Shown in pieces: positions 17,338 to 26,342 of a stretch of DNA of 64,000 bases. Source of the stretch: CALARM01 sp036746235. GTDB lineage: Bacteria > Vulcanimicrobiota > SpSt-956 > JAKJGF01. Made by a program: the position numbers and the translations under genes. The stretch lies in NCBI GenBank assembly GCA_036746235.1, contig DAIOEN010000009.1:10788-74787 (forward strand). Direction: 5' to 3'. The notes below the pieces were generated by a model. That model was not told the origin of the DNA. It saw only the letters and a program-made list of their open reading frames with translations, and did no database searches. Each line of letters starts with the position of its first letter. The stretch's first letter is position 1.

Positions 17338-18261
17338 ATGAATGAATTTTTCACGAGACTGAGAGAAATATATGATGATTTTGACAGGGAATATATGACA
17401 GACAGTGAGCCGGGATGCGGGACATGTGAATTATGCTGTTCCAAAAAATTTTCATACCCTCCTCTTTCTCTTCTGGACCTTGATTATCTCGACTATTTTA
17501 TAAAGGAACATAATATCAGTCCCGGTATAGAAACATTTAAAAGTTTTATAGAAAATAAAGACAGAGACTACTGTCCTTACTGGAATAAAGGATGCACCGT
17601 TTATAAAGGAAGGCCTTTTTTCTGCCGAACTTATGGTATATTTCATTTTGACAATGAACAACCCCTTCATCCTTCCTGTATATATCAGAATGAAACAATT
17701 GAAGTCACAGCAGAAACGAGATACAAAAAGATAAAACATCTTCCAGAATATCTCGAAATGAGATATAAATATGAAGTGGTAAAGGCAAAAAATGACGAAG
17801 AAAAAGTAAAAGCCCTTGTTACCCTCGGTGGAGAATATATAAATCAATTCAGATTTGAAGAGGGATTATCAGCTTTTCTCGAAGCGGAAAAACTCGGTCC
17901 GGAAGATATAAATGTTCTCTATGACCTGGGATTTGTATACAGATCGATGAACATGTTCGAAGAAGCAAAAGAAAAACTGGAGAAATGTATTGCCCTTGGC
18001 GGAGAAGATAAATATCCCTACGTATACCAGCATACAGGTTTTGTATATCTCAGTCTCAATCTATTTGACGAAGCCCTGAAGGCTTTTACTAAAGCCACAG
18101 AGCTTGAGCCGGACGTGGCCCTGTCCTATCTCGGCCTTGCCCTTTATTATTTTACGTGTGGCAATAAAGAAAAAGCTCTGGAATTATGCCGGAAAGGACT
18201 TGAGATTGAACCTGACCATAAAATGGGACATGATCTTTTGAAGTCAATAAATGAAGCGTAG
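17338..18261 (+). CDS. YkgJ-type cysteine cluster protein with TPRs
   Basis: This 307-residue protein has an N-terminal YkgJ-type metal-binding domain: C27, C30 and C33-C34 in GCGTCELCC, then C79, C86 and C96 in DYCPYWNKGCTVYKGRPFFC, which is the family pattern. From about residue 150 there are four TPR units (for example YPYVYQHTGFVYLSLNLFDE, then ALKAFTKATELEPD). YkgJ domains are thought to bind zinc or iron; some act in protein modification. The fusion with TPRs suggests a protein substrate. Ribosome site GAAGG. A class A heptamer tract lies in the leader. Convergent with the gene ending at 18267, 5 nt away. Confidence 0.85.
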   Translation: MNEFFTRLREIYDDFDREYMTDSEPGCGTCELCCSKKFSYPPLSLLDLDYLDYFIKEHNISPGIETFKSFIENKDRDYCPYWNKGCTVYKGRPFFCRTYGIFHFDNEQPLHPSCIYQNETIEVTAETRYKKIKHLPEYLEMRYKYEVVKAKNDEEKVKALVTLGGEYINQFRFEEGLSAFLEAEKLGPEDINVLYDLGFVYRSMNMFEEAKEKLEKCIALGGEDKYPYVYQHTGFVYLSLNLFDEALKAFTKATELEPDVALSYLGLALYYFTCGNKEKALELCRKGLEIEPDHKMGHDLLKSINEA

Positions 18262-18266
18262 AAATT

Positions 18267-19190
18267 CTATTCAATAATCTCGAAAGATTTATCGGGGGCA
18301 AAAGGTTTTGCAGTAGTTTCTATATCGACTATTTCAAAAGGTTTTGCCCTGAGCAGACCTTCCATAGTGTTTCTGTCTCTGTTTATCTCGTCAAGCCTGA
18401 GAAGAATCTTCTGATATTCTGCAATCTGCCTGGCTTTTGACCATCCTTCAATATCATCGCCCAGATTTTTTACTTCATTTTCATCAAGGACAAGATAAAA
18501 AGAGCCTTTAAATTTAAAGATACTGTTTCTAGGACAGTAAAAAGAGCCTTCCCAGTTATACATATAGATCTTATCCAGATATTTCACTTCGAATCTGGCT
18601 GTAGTCGAAGATATATTTGGAGCTATCTCTTCCCTGGGGCCCCGGGAAAAATTCGTAGCAAAAACCCATCTGTCTTCTTCTAAAAAATAAAACTGAAAAT
18701 TTGATTCGTCTTTTCTGCTGTCAGGTGAACTTACAGTATCATAATCCCACCGGAAACGAACGATTTCTCCCGGTCTGTATTGTTCCGCTTCTTCGATGAG
18801 TTTTTCCTGAGAATTATTCACTATGTCATAGGGCAATGTTTCAGACGCAATAATCCTTGTAATATTCTCATCTTCCTGAAGATAGACTTCCAGGAAATGT
18901 TTCAGACACAGATCCCTTACCGTTTCAAAATAGTATTCGTCTATTTCCCAGGTCTTTTTCAACAGGCCGCTGTCACAGAGAGTTTTTATATTATTCAGAA
19001 TATAAGCCTCATCGGAAAGTTTCTCTACTGGAATAGATGTCATGAGTCTGTAGTAAAAACCTATAGGGAAAGCGCTGTTCCATCGTCTGTTTTTTGCAGG
19101 TATCACATGTTTGAGCTCAGAGATAAATTCTCCGTTATAATCGGATTTTATAAATATTTTTCCCAGGATTTTTATCAATGTGACTTTCAT
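18267..19190 (-). CDS. Unknown protein, third gene of the pseudo-caspase operon
   Basis: This 307-residue protein is not recognised. It has no signal peptide or membrane segment. The N-terminal half is helical. The centre has a beta-rich stretch with many aromatic residues (FQFYFLEEDRWVFATNF, KYLDKIYMYNWEGSFYCP). The C-terminus includes a helical segment (ARQIAEYQKILLRLDEINRD). Its ATG overlaps the stop of the ECF S-component by 4 nt, so translation is probably coupled and the products may be functionally linked. Confidence 0.7.
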   Translation of the reverse strand: MKVTLIKILGKIFIKSDYNGEFISELKHVIPAKNRRWNSAFPIGFYYRLMTSIPVEKLSDEAYILNNIKTLCDSGLLKKTWEIDEYYFETVRDLCLKHFLEVYLQEDENITRIIASETLPYDIVNNSQEKLIEEAEQYRPGEIVRFRWDYDTVSSPDSRKDESNFQFYFLEEDRWVFATNFSRGPREEIAPNISSTTARFEVKYLDKIYMYNWEGSFYCPRNSIFKFKGSFYLVLDENEVKNLGDDIEGWSKARQIAEYQKILLRLDEINRDRNTMEGLLRAKPFEIVDIETTAKPFAPDKSFEIIE

Positions 19191-19771
19191 ATCTTTTTTC
19201 TCAAAAATCTTCCTGTAAGATTATATAACATGATAGAACCTGCAAATCCGACACAGGCCTGAAACAGATTTGGTATAAGTGCGGAAAAAGCTTTCGCAAG
19301 GCCCATCGCAGGATAGAGAGTCTCTCCGATAAAATAAATGGCTACCATCCAGAGGGCAGCTAAAATTCCACCTGTTATTATCCAGATAAATCTAGAGTCT
19401 TTATTTAAATTTTTTCCTATATAGCCTGCAAGAAAACCTTCCCCTCCTTTGGCAATAAAAGTAATGGGGATAAATATAAAATAACCTCCGAGAAAATCTG
19501 CCATAACAGAGCCAAGAGCGCCTGCAATGAATCCTCCTGTTCCACCGAAGAGGAATCCTGCAAATATAACTACAATATCTCCGGGATTAATATATCCTCC
19601 TGTAAAGGTAGGTATTCTTATGGACATGGTAAAAACACATATTAAAGCTATAAATAAGGACATTAAAACAGTGTTTCTGATATTACCGGACCTATTGTTC
19701 AGTGATTTCCCGGAAAATTTCTGTGAACATGCCATACGTGCAGGTATTTGATGATTTCTAAAAATATTCAT
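19187..19771 (-). CDS. ECF transporter substrate-specificity (S) component
   Basis: This 194-residue protein has five to six hydrophobic helices. The arrangement is typical of vitamin-type S-components: NTVLMSLFIALICVFTMSIRIP, then GGYINPGDIVVIFAGFLFGG, GGFIAGALGSVMADFLGGYF and FIPITFIAKGGEGFLAGYIG. No EcfA or EcfT gene is present in the window, so a shared energising module elsewhere is expected. The ligand cannot be told. The first ~30 residues are polar, and the start could also be internal (VLMSLF), but ATG 19771 overlaps the upstream stop by 4 nt and fits coupling. Confidence 0.85.
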   Translation of the reverse strand: MNIFRNHQIPARMACSQKFSGKSLNNRSGNIRNTVLMSLFIALICVFTMSIRIPTFTGGYINPGDIVVIFAGFLFGGTGGFIAGALGSVMADFLGGYFIFIPITFIAKGGEGFLAGYIGKNLNKDSRFIWIITGGILAALWMVAIYFIGETLYPAMGLAKAFSALIPNLFQACVGFAGSIMLYNLTGRFLRKKI

Positions 19772-21543
19772 TTTTCTTCATTAACTGGTTTCCATGAAGG
19801 TTCCTGGTTATTTCCCTGCCCTCCTACCAGCTTTGAGAGTCCTGTGCCATCTGATTTTATTTCATAAATTTCGCCGGGAGCCTTCGTTCCTGAACAGAAA
19901 AGTATTTTTGTAGAATCATCAGACCAGGACAGATGACTTTTCCATATACCGTCTGAAGTGATAGATGTTTTTTGTCCGCTATCAATATCTATGATACATA
20001 TATTGGCTGTATTTTCCGTATATTCAGTCGTACAGAAAGCTATTTTTCTTCCGTCATGAGACCATGAAAAATCATATTCTGTTCCGTTATCATTCGTAAG
20101 ATTCGTCACCATAGTTCCATTACTGTTCATTATATATAAATCAGATTTTTTATCATTTTTTGCTATAAAGGCTATATATTTGCCGTCAGGTGACCAGAGA
20201 AAATCTGAAATATTCAGACCATTGCCTGTCAATTTAACAAGTTCCATAGTATCAGGATTGATTGTATAAATATCATTATTCCCTCTTCTGGTAGACATAA
20301 AAGCTATTTTACTTCCGTCATATGACCATAGAGGTTTTGTATCTTTCCAATCTTTACCATTTGTAATCTGGATTTTACCTGTACCGTCACCATTTATTAT
20401 AAAAATACTTTCCCCTGTATCCACACGGGATGTATAGGCGAGTCTTGAACTATCGGGTGACCATGAGGGGCAGTAATTATTTTCAGGGCTATCTGAAAGA
20501 TTTATCTGGTTTGTTCCGTTAGAGTTCATAACAAAAATATCGAAATTCCCTGTTCTATTAGAAAGAAATGCTATTTTTTCCCCGTCATGAGACCAGACAG
20601 GGCATAAATTAATTCCATTTTTTTCTGTCAGATTTACTTTCCCCTTACCATTCAAAATGTAAATATTCTGATTACCACTATAGTCGGAAGAAAAGAGGAG
20701 ATTGCCGGCAATTTTTTCTTCCCCTGACGATGGTGTAAAAACAATCTTTTTTGAAATCTTACCTTTTACGACAGGAGTCTGTTTGTATTTACGTGATTTT
20801 GTATAATTCATAACCTTTTTCTTTGTATTTTCAAAGACATCGAGTAGAGAAATTTCAGAACATCCCGGAGTCTCACATTTCTTTATAGACTCTATGAAGA
20901 AATGCATAAAAGTACCTCCTTTGAGATCTTTTTCCTCTCTCATTAACTCACCGTAACTTGAAGAAGTTATCAATAAGATACCTTCTCTGGCTGGCAGTTC
21001 ATCCATGCCGGATGATTTCTCCGAGTCAAGTATTAAAACTATATTCCTGCATTTTACAGCTTTAAGCCAGTTTAACAGATCATCATCTCTTATATAATTT
21101 CCATTGGGATTTGATATTTTACCATCATAGGGAATTATACATTCATCAAGGCCATTTTTTTCATCACCGTTATCATCTTTAATAAAGGTACCGTAACCGC
21201 TGAAAAAAATAAAAATTTCATCTTCCGGGGAAGCCTTTGAAGGAAGATATTCATATATAAGATTTTTGATATTTGTCCTGGTAGCTTCTTTACCTGTAAT
21301 GGTCTTTATATGATCCTCAGGGATAGCATCGTATTGCATAAGTATTTTTCTAAATTCCGATGCATCACTTTCCGGATATTTAAGAGGCAGTAAATTTTTA
21401 TCTTTATATTTATTTATAGCAATAATAACAGCCCATTTATTCGTAGATGTCTGAGAAAAACATGGCTGCAGTATAAAGCAATAAAAAAATATACCTGTAA
21501 TTAAGTATAAAAAAGTGTTATATAAATTCTTCTTATGTCTCAT
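19768..21543 (-). CDS. Secreted pseudo-caspase fused to TolB-like beta-propeller
   Basis: This 591-residue protein has a signal peptide (about residues 1-31). Residues 35-270 form a C14 caspase-like domain: WAVIIAINKYKD, LKYPESDASEFRKIL, DEIFIFFSGYGTF, GLDECIIPYD, VLILDSEKSSGM. In active family members FFSGHG carries the catalytic His and LDSCHSG the catalytic Cys. Here they are Tyr117 and Glu175, so both are lost. Residues 275-590 contain about seven TolB/PD40 propeller repeats (PVWSHDGEKIAFLSNRTGN and similar). It is likely a periplasmic binding or scaffold protein without protease activity. It is the first gene of a three-gene operon coupled by 4-nt overlaps. Confidence 0.88.
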   Translation of the reverse strand: MRHKKNLYNTFLYLITGIFFYCFILQPCFSQTSTNKWAVIIAINKYKDKNLLPLKYPESDASEFRKILMQYDAIPEDHIKTITGKEATRTNIKNLIYEYLPSKASPEDEIFIFFSGYGTFIKDDNGDEKNGLDECIIPYDGKISNPNGNYIRDDDLLNWLKAVKCRNIVLILDSEKSSGMDELPAREGILLITSSSYGELMREEKDLKGGTFMHFFIESIKKCETPGCSEISLLDVFENTKKKVMNYTKSRKYKQTPVVKGKISKKIVFTPSSGEEKIAGNLLFSSDYSGNQNIYILNGKGKVNLTEKNGINLCPVWSHDGEKIAFLSNRTGNFDIFVMNSNGTNQINLSDSPENNYCPSWSPDSSRLAYTSRVDTGESIFIINGDGTGKIQITNGKDWKDTKPLWSYDGSKIAFMSTRRGNNDIYTINPDTMELVKLTGNGLNISDFLWSPDGKYIAFIAKNDKKSDLYIMNSNGTMVTNLTNDNGTEYDFSWSHDGRKIAFCTTEYTENTANICIIDIDSGQKTSITSDGIWKSHLSWSDDSTKILFCSGTKAPGEIYEIKSDGTGLSKLVGGQGNNQEPSWKPVNEEK

Positions 21544-21678
21544 CTCATGTAAAATATATAAAAATTCCTTTCAAAAATTTTTTAATAATAATTCTTAAAA
21601 TATCTGAAAATAGCGCTTTTTTTTACGACAGCTAGTTTCACTTTTACCGGAAATTGCACCTGCTTTAAATAATCTTTA

Positions 21679-22419
21679 TTATCCCCCATAAAACAGGGAC
21701 AGTTCTTCTTTCAAAGACCTTATAAAATTAATCACTTCAGGACTCCATGATAGTGAAGCACCATCATTTTCCCATTCGTCTGAAAAATTTTGTTCACCGT
21801 CAAAATCAAAATCTTTTTTTCCTGGTTTAAGATTTTCTATATCTCTGCTCTCCTGTTCTTCAATCTCTAGATTATCATTCTCTACATCTACATTCTCCAG
21901 ATCTTCAATCTCCAGATTATTATTCTCTACATCTACATTCTCCAGATCTTCAATCTCCAGATTATTATTCTCTACATCTACATTCTCCAGGTCATCATGA
22001 CTATTATCAACCTCTGCAAATCCGTTCACTGCGTATTCATTTAATTTCTTTGTCTTATAACCGGTAGATTCAGGTATAAAAGTTTCTTCTTCTATATAAA
22101 ATTTTTCTTCTCTCACATCATCAAATCTAATGGTTTCGCCGGGCTCTCCACCTCCCCTTTCCATGGAACGAATTAATTCTTCTTTTTCATCTTTTGAAAG
22201 AGGCGCTATAAGAAGAGACAATCTGTTTTGTTTTGCATATTCAGCCATCTCCTGAGAAGTTTTATTCTTGGCCTTCTGACATGATTCACGACTTAACTGA
22301 TAATATTCTCTTTCTTCCTGGGGCAGTCTGGTAGAAATCAATATATTATCTATTTTTTTCAGGGTATAATCATATTCAAATAACTCTTTTTGATAATCTT
22401 TAAGTTTATTCTGGCTCAT
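21679..22419 (-). CDS. Acidic unknown protein with 45-bp in-frame tandem repeats
   Basis: This 246-residue protein is not recognised. The first ~85 residues are helical (coiled coil likely). The middle contains three 15-residue repeats, LENVDVENNNLEIED, coded by 45-bp units. The C-terminus is acidic and ends WSPEVINFIRSLKEELSLFYGG. No signal peptide. The highly acidic repeat region may be extended and calcium-binding or an interaction tail; that is speculation. Ribosome site AAGGAGAG. Confidence 0.7.
   Translation of the reverse strand: MSQNKLKDYQKELFEYDYTLKKIDNILISTRLPQEEREYYQLSRESCQKAKNKTSQEMAEYAKQNRLSLLIAPLSKDEKEELIRSMERGGGEPGETIRFDDVREEKFYIEEETFIPESTGYKTKKLNEYAVNGFAEVDNSHDDLENVDVENNNLEIEDLENVDVENNNLEIEDLENVDVENDNLEIEEQESRDIENLKPGKKDFDFDGEQNFSDEWENDGASLSWSPEVINFIRSLKEELSLFYGG
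21861..21990 (-). repeat. 45-bp coding tandem repeat, 2.9 copies
   Basis: Units at 21861-21905, 21906-21950 and 21951-21990. The second and third are identical over 40 bp, and the first differs at a few bases. Because 45 is a multiple of 3, copy-number change keeps the frame. Confidence 0.95.
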
Positions 22420-22446
22420 ATAATCTCTCCTTAAGACAATATTTAT

Positions 22447-22505
22447 AGATAATTTAAATGTATAGGAATTTTCATTTTTAATGGTGTAAAATAAAGCTTC
22501 AGGGA
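22447..22505 (+). repeat. Family 2 dispersed repeat, truncated copy b
   Basis: AGATAATTTAAATGTATAGG, then AATTTTCATTTTTAATGGTG, then TAAAATAAAGCTTCAGG. It matches the first half of the 90-bp repeat and then diverges. Confidence 0.7.
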
Positions 22506-22551
22506 CTATAAAAAAATAACCCTGTTAAATTATTAAAATGGCTATTATCCT

Positions 22552-22565
22552 CGCGTTACGCGTTA
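22552..22565 (+). repeat. Heptamer tract: CGCGTTA x2, then TGATACA
   Basis: Two perfect units preceded by ATCCT and followed by TGATAC, matching the ends of the other class A tracts. Confidence 0.8.
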
Positions 22566-22676
22566 TGATACAAACTGTAACTATGATACATTTATTTCCT
22601 GACAATCCCTTTATATTTGTAAATTATATTGTACAATATTTATAATTCCAAGTCAAAATGTTTTTCTCTATCAATT

Positions 22677-22750
22677 TTAACAAAATGTTAACAAATACTT
22701 ATTTACTTTTGTATATTGACATGATAATATTTTACTTGGTCAGGTATAAT
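22677..22750 (+). promoter_or_regulatory. Pho-box-like operator and promoter for the 22772 gene
   Basis: Perfect TTAACA-AAATG-TTAACA at 22677-22693. TATAAT is at 22745-22750, 51 nt downstream, about two helical turns more than in most other copies. Confidence 0.65.
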
Positions 22751-22771
22751 ATATAGAGGAGGAAACCTTTT

Positions 22772-24637
22772 ATGAAGATATCAGAAAATATAAGATCAGC
22801 CAATATTGCACCACAGAAGAAAGCAACAAAATCAGAAAAATGTCCTGTCCTTGAACAGACAGATGTAGTACAGATAGGGAGCCATATTAAAGAAGAAGGT
22901 ATGGCTTCCCAGGTTAAAGGCCAGCAAATGCAGGAAGAAGCAATGTCACAGATAAAAGGCGATGTAGATCAATTGAAAAAGAGTAAACAGATGAAAGCCG
23001 ACGCAGAAGCTATGAAAGCTGCAGGAGAATCAATTGAAAAAGCCGGCCATGAATTAGAACAGAGCGGAACAGCGAAATTAGGGGAAAATCTTACAAAAGA
23101 AAAAACAGCTCATGAAGCAAAAGTAGGAGCACAGGGGAAATTCGAAGAAGCACTCTTTGAGGGAGAGACAGGAAAACTCTTTGAATCTATGGCTCTTGAG
23201 GTTATGAAAGGCGGACTGGAAGCAGAAAAAGCCGGTGACAACCTTGAAAAGAGCGGTATTTCAAAATTTGGTACAGCCATAGCTGATAGAGAAGCAGGCG
23301 CAAAAATGATAAAAGACGAAGCAAAAACCATGAAAGATTCCCTTGAATTAGAAAGACTGGGAGATGACCTCCAGGGACAGGGATTTACAGATTTAGAAGC
23401 AGGTCTGGGTAAGACAGCCCAGGGTATAGATTTACTCGGTAAAGCACAGTTAGATTTCGAACTTTCTCACAGTCTTGAAAAAGAAGGAAATAAAGCTGCA
23501 AAAGATTCTGCACATCTGGCTCATAAAGCAGCAAAAAAGAAAGAAAAAGCACAGGCAGAAGAAGCAACTGCAGGAAAACTTAAAGGCATGGCTTCAGAAG
23601 CAGAAGGTAAAGCTGTATTGAAACAGGCAGAAGCACTGGTCCATGCAAAAGAAGGTCAGAACTTTGACCTCCTGTCTGCTATACTCGCCAAAAAAGCCGC
23701 TATAGACGGAGAATTCGGCGCAAAGATGGAAGCAACTGTAAGTGATCCTGCATACAAGCCACTCGTAGAACATGCCAAACAGGAAGTAGAACTTGCAACA
23801 AAAGTAGGCATAGAAAGAAAAACACAGGCAGAAGTAGCCTTTGGGCAGGCAAATGCTGATGTGTCGGAGGCAAAAAGTCTTAAAGGCAAAGCAAAAGGAC
23901 TCAAAGCAGATGCGGCAAAACTCGAAGCTCATGCGGCACACCTGAAAGAATGTGCAGCTAAAACAGAGGGAGAATCAGCCGCACAGGCAGAACTCTCCAA
24001 GAAAAAGCTTGAAGAATCTGCAGGCAAAAAAGCTCAGGCTACAGAGGAAAAGACAAAAGGCTTTGCCCTTAAAGGCGAAGGTCTTGAGCTCAAGGAACAG
24101 GGTCTCTTCGGAGTTGCATTCGGCGAAGCTATTGAAGGAGCATCAGTCAAAGCAGAAGGCGAATCTCTTGAGAAGATGAAACTCGGAGATGTAATAGAAG
24201 ATGCAGATTTCTCTGCAAAACAGGAAGCTCTTAAAGATATAACTGCCGGTCATGACCTGGAAGAAAAAGCTGTTAAGGTTCAGGGAGCAGCCCTCAAAGC
24301 AGCGAAGTTATTTGAAGAGATTCAGGACAGTGCTCTGAAGGATAAAGAAGGAGCACTGGCTGGCATGGTATCTGCCAATACACTGGAAGATGAAGCCATA
24401 AAGGGCCAGAAAGAAGGACTCGGTGAGTTCATGGAAGGTGATAAACTGGTACACACAGGCAGAGACAAACAGGCTGCCGGTGAAGTTAAAGGCTCACAGG
24501 CCCAGCAGCTTAGAGAAAAGACTGTTAAAGATCTTAAGACACAGGGCCAGAAGATTAAAGCCGGTAAGGCAATCAAGGAAAAAGGTGACAAATACGTAGG
24601 TCTTGCAGAAGAAATATTAAAAGGCCAGGGACAGTAA
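22772..24637 (+). CDS. Long all-helical repetitive protein, M-K-I-S N-terminus
   Basis: This 621-residue protein is built almost entirely of Ala, Lys, Glu, Gly and Gln with very few aromatic residues. It starts MKISENIRSANIAP, without a Sec signal. Degenerate helical units recur, for example AGESIEKAGHELEQSG and AEKAGDNLEKSG, ending in long Ala/Lys/Glu stretches. It is likely an extended amphipathic helical rod. Function is unknown; structural, surface or secreted roles are possible. Strong ribosome site GAGGAGG. The stop TAA is within CAGTAAT, the first unit of a heptamer tract. Its operator is shared with the DUF, PLD and carboxypeptidase genes. Confidence 0.75.
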   Translation: MKISENIRSANIAPQKKATKSEKCPVLEQTDVVQIGSHIKEEGMASQVKGQQMQEEAMSQIKGDVDQLKKSKQMKADAEAMKAAGESIEKAGHELEQSGTAKLGENLTKEKTAHEAKVGAQGKFEEALFEGETGKLFESMALEVMKGGLEAEKAGDNLEKSGISKFGTAIADREAGAKMIKDEAKTMKDSLELERLGDDLQGQGFTDLEAGLGKTAQGIDLLGKAQLDFELSHSLEKEGNKAAKDSAHLAHKAAKKKEKAQAEEATAGKLKGMASEAEGKAVLKQAEALVHAKEGQNFDLLSAILAKKAAIDGEFGAKMEATVSDPAYKPLVEHAKQEVELATKVGIERKTQAEVAFGQANADVSEAKSLKGKAKGLKADAAKLEAHAAHLKECAAKTEGESAAQAELSKKKLEESAGKKAQATEEKTKGFALKGEGLELKEQGLFGVAFGEAIEGASVKAEGESLEKMKLGDVIEDADFSAKQEALKDITAGHDLEEKAVKVQGAALKAAKLFEEIQDSALKDKEGALAGMVSANTLEDEAIKGQKEGLGEFMEGDKLVHTGRDKQAAGEVKGSQAQQLREKTVKDLKTQGQKIKAGKAIKEKGDKYVGLAEEILKGQGQ

Positions 24638-24666
24638 TCGTAATGCGTGACGCTTGACGCGTGATG
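24632..24666 (+). repeat. Heptamer tract: CAGTAAT CGTAATG CGTGACG CTTGACG CGTGATG
   Basis: Five units in one phase. The first carries the TAA stop of the helical repeat protein, then the sequence shifts from the CAG-stop class to the CGTGACG class. Confidence 0.8.
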
Positions 24667-24692
24667 CGGCGAATTGTCAGTAATGAATTTAT

Positions 24693-24742
24693 ATAAGAAT
24701 CACGAGACGTGAGATTTAAGTTTCACGTCTCGTGATTCTTAT
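24693..24742. repeat. Perfect 20-bp inverted repeat
   Basis: The arm ATAAGAATCACGAGACGTGA (24693-24712) pairs perfectly with 24723-24742 around a 10-nt loop. It lies 56 nt after one gene and just before the next start codon. There is no T tract, so it is not a classical terminator; it may be a transcript-stabilising or regulatory hairpin. Confidence 0.9.
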
Positions 24743-24761
24743 TACTAAAAAAGGATCAATT

Positions 24762-25658
24762 GTGATTAAAACATTTTTCTTTATTTTTATTTTTATGCTA
24801 TTCTTAAGTTATAGTATTCTTTCCGGAACAATAATAAAACATCCGCCTGTTATAAATGATCATGGAGAAATGATACTCATAGAGGCAGGAGATTTCGTTA
24901 TGGGTTCATCAGATAAAGAAATCATGGCTGTTGCAAAAGATGCAGGAAAATCAACAAAATATTTCGCCTGTGAAACACCTCTCCATAAAGTTTATCTGGA
25001 TGCTTATTATATAGATAAATATGAAGTTACAAACAGACAGTTTCAGGATTTTATTGAAGGAGGAGGTTATGAAAACCATATTTACTGGACAGAAGAGGGA
25101 TGGAACTGGAAGGAAAAAAATGTCTATGAAGAACCAAAATGGTGGCTTTCAGGACAGAACCACAGTGGCGTAAAAAATCCTTCCTATCCTGTCATAGGAG
25201 TAAGCTGGTATGAGGCCTATGCCTATGCCAGATGGACAGGCAAACGTCTTCCTACGGAGGCAGAATGGGAGAAAGCAGCCAGAGGAACTGAGGGCAATAT
25301 ATATCCCTGGGGCATGGAATGGACACAGAGTAACTGTATTTCCATGGGACAGGAAATAAATCCTGCAGGAACTTTAGATAGCGGGAAATCTTCCTATGGT
25401 CTTTATGATATGAGCGGGAATGTATGGGAATGGTGCAGTGACTGGTATAATCCTAAATACTACAGCACCTCTCCTTCAAAAAATCCCGGAGGACCGAAAG
25501 AAGGTCTCTATAAGGTTCTTAAAGGAGGATGCGGAGGAAATGCAGCTTACTATTATTTCAGATGTGCAGGCAGATACAGCGCAAAGGTAGATTACTGGGA
25601 TGCTTATACAGGATTCAGATGTGTGAAGAATGCCGATATACGTGACGTAAACAAATAA
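24762..25658 (+). CDS. Secreted SUMF1/FGE-type domain protein
   Basis: 298 residues from GTG 24762, chosen because AAAAAAGGATC lies just upstream; the earlier GTG at 24732 lies inside a hairpin. A signal peptide (FFFIFIFMLFLSYSILSG) is followed by the formylglycine-generating-enzyme fold: MVLI-like IEAGDFVMGSSD, YYIDKYEVTNRQFQDFI, YPVIGVSWYEAYAYARWTGK, RLPTEAEWEKAARG, YDMSGNVWEWCSDWY, TGFRCVKN. The two copper-binding cysteines of true FGE are not aligned in KGGCGGNAAYYYFRC. A sulfatase-activating role is therefore doubtful; many bacterial homologues have other or unknown functions. Confidence 0.87.
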   Translation: MIKTFFFIFIFMLFLSYSILSGTIIKHPPVINDHGEMILIEAGDFVMGSSDKEIMAVAKDAGKSTKYFACETPLHKVYLDAYYIDKYEVTNRQFQDFIEGGGYENHIYWTEEGWNWKEKNVYEEPKWWLSGQNHSGVKNPSYPVIGVSWYEAYAYARWTGKRLPTEAEWEKAARGTEGNIYPWGMEWTQSNCISMGQEINPAGTLDSGKSSYGLYDMSGNVWEWCSDWYNPKYYSTSPSKNPGGPKEGLYKVLKGGCGGNAAYYYFRCAGRYSAKVDYWDAYTGFRCVKNADIRDVNK

Positions 25659-25906
25659 TAGATTCAAGTTTTTGCCAGTTCTTTTCATAATGGCCCTGCA
25701 GAAGCAATTATATATTGGAAATATGCCTGTATAGATAGGACAGGTACAATTGTGTGGCACGTAAAATAGGCATAAAAAAGCTGACGTATTACTTTTACTC
25801 CTTTATCCAATAACTATGAAAAAGTGGAAAAGAAGAAACAAAATGCCAACAAAACTCTACAGAGATTTCACTGTGTTCAAGAAAAAAATAGTGTCAACTA
25901 TTAAGT

Positions 25907-26326
25907 CTATTCCTTAATCTCATTAATTTCAGAAATTTTCCAGGTCCATCCTTCCCTGAGGAAAACTACCTCTCTCCCAAATTCCCACCTGTCTCCCTTA
26001 CCACCTGTGGCAAACAGGAGACAGGAAATTTTATTACTCTCCATCTTCCGCTCATTCTGTATATGCCAGATAATATCTTTAAAATAATCTCTCCCTGCCC
26101 ATAACCCGATATTTCCCCCTTTTTCTTTAAAGGTTTTCTCCAGTAACAGAAGAGCATCTCCTGTAAAATATTTCTTCATTTTTTCTATATCCCTTTTCTC
26201 AAGAGCCTTTACTACAGAAGAAACAGTTTTTTCAGGAGAAGGAATAAGGCTTTTTATAAGGTACATTATTCCTACAAGGGACAGAAAAATTAAAATTAAT
26301 ATGACTATTTTTTTTACATTAACCAT
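25907..26326 (-). CDS. Small membrane-anchored protein, DUF4878-like
   Basis: 139 residues from ATG 26326. An N-terminal anchor (IVILILIFLSLVGIMYLI) is followed by PEKTVSSVVKALEKRDIEKMKKYFTGDALLLLE, which resembles lumazine-binding/NTF2-like DUF4878 domains, and ends with a beta hairpin. The frame stays open upstream to ATG 26374, but that part lies in a heptamer and a 54-bp repeat, so I prefer the internal start. No clear ribosome site at either. It may be a lipoprotein-like accessory protein; partner unknown. Confidence 0.62.
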   Translation of the reverse strand: MVNVKKIVILILIFLSLVGIMYLIKSLIPSPEKTVSSVVKALEKRDIEKMKKYFTGDALLLLEKTFKEKGGNIGLWAGRDYFKDIIWHIQNERKMESNKISCLLFATGGKGDRWEFGREVVFLREGWTWKISEINEIKE

Positions 26327-26342
26327 AAATTTATATGAAAAT

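Noticed and set aside
23110..24591. Several minus-strand frames
   Set aside because: They result from the biased codon composition of the Ala/Lys/Glu-rich protein on the other strand.
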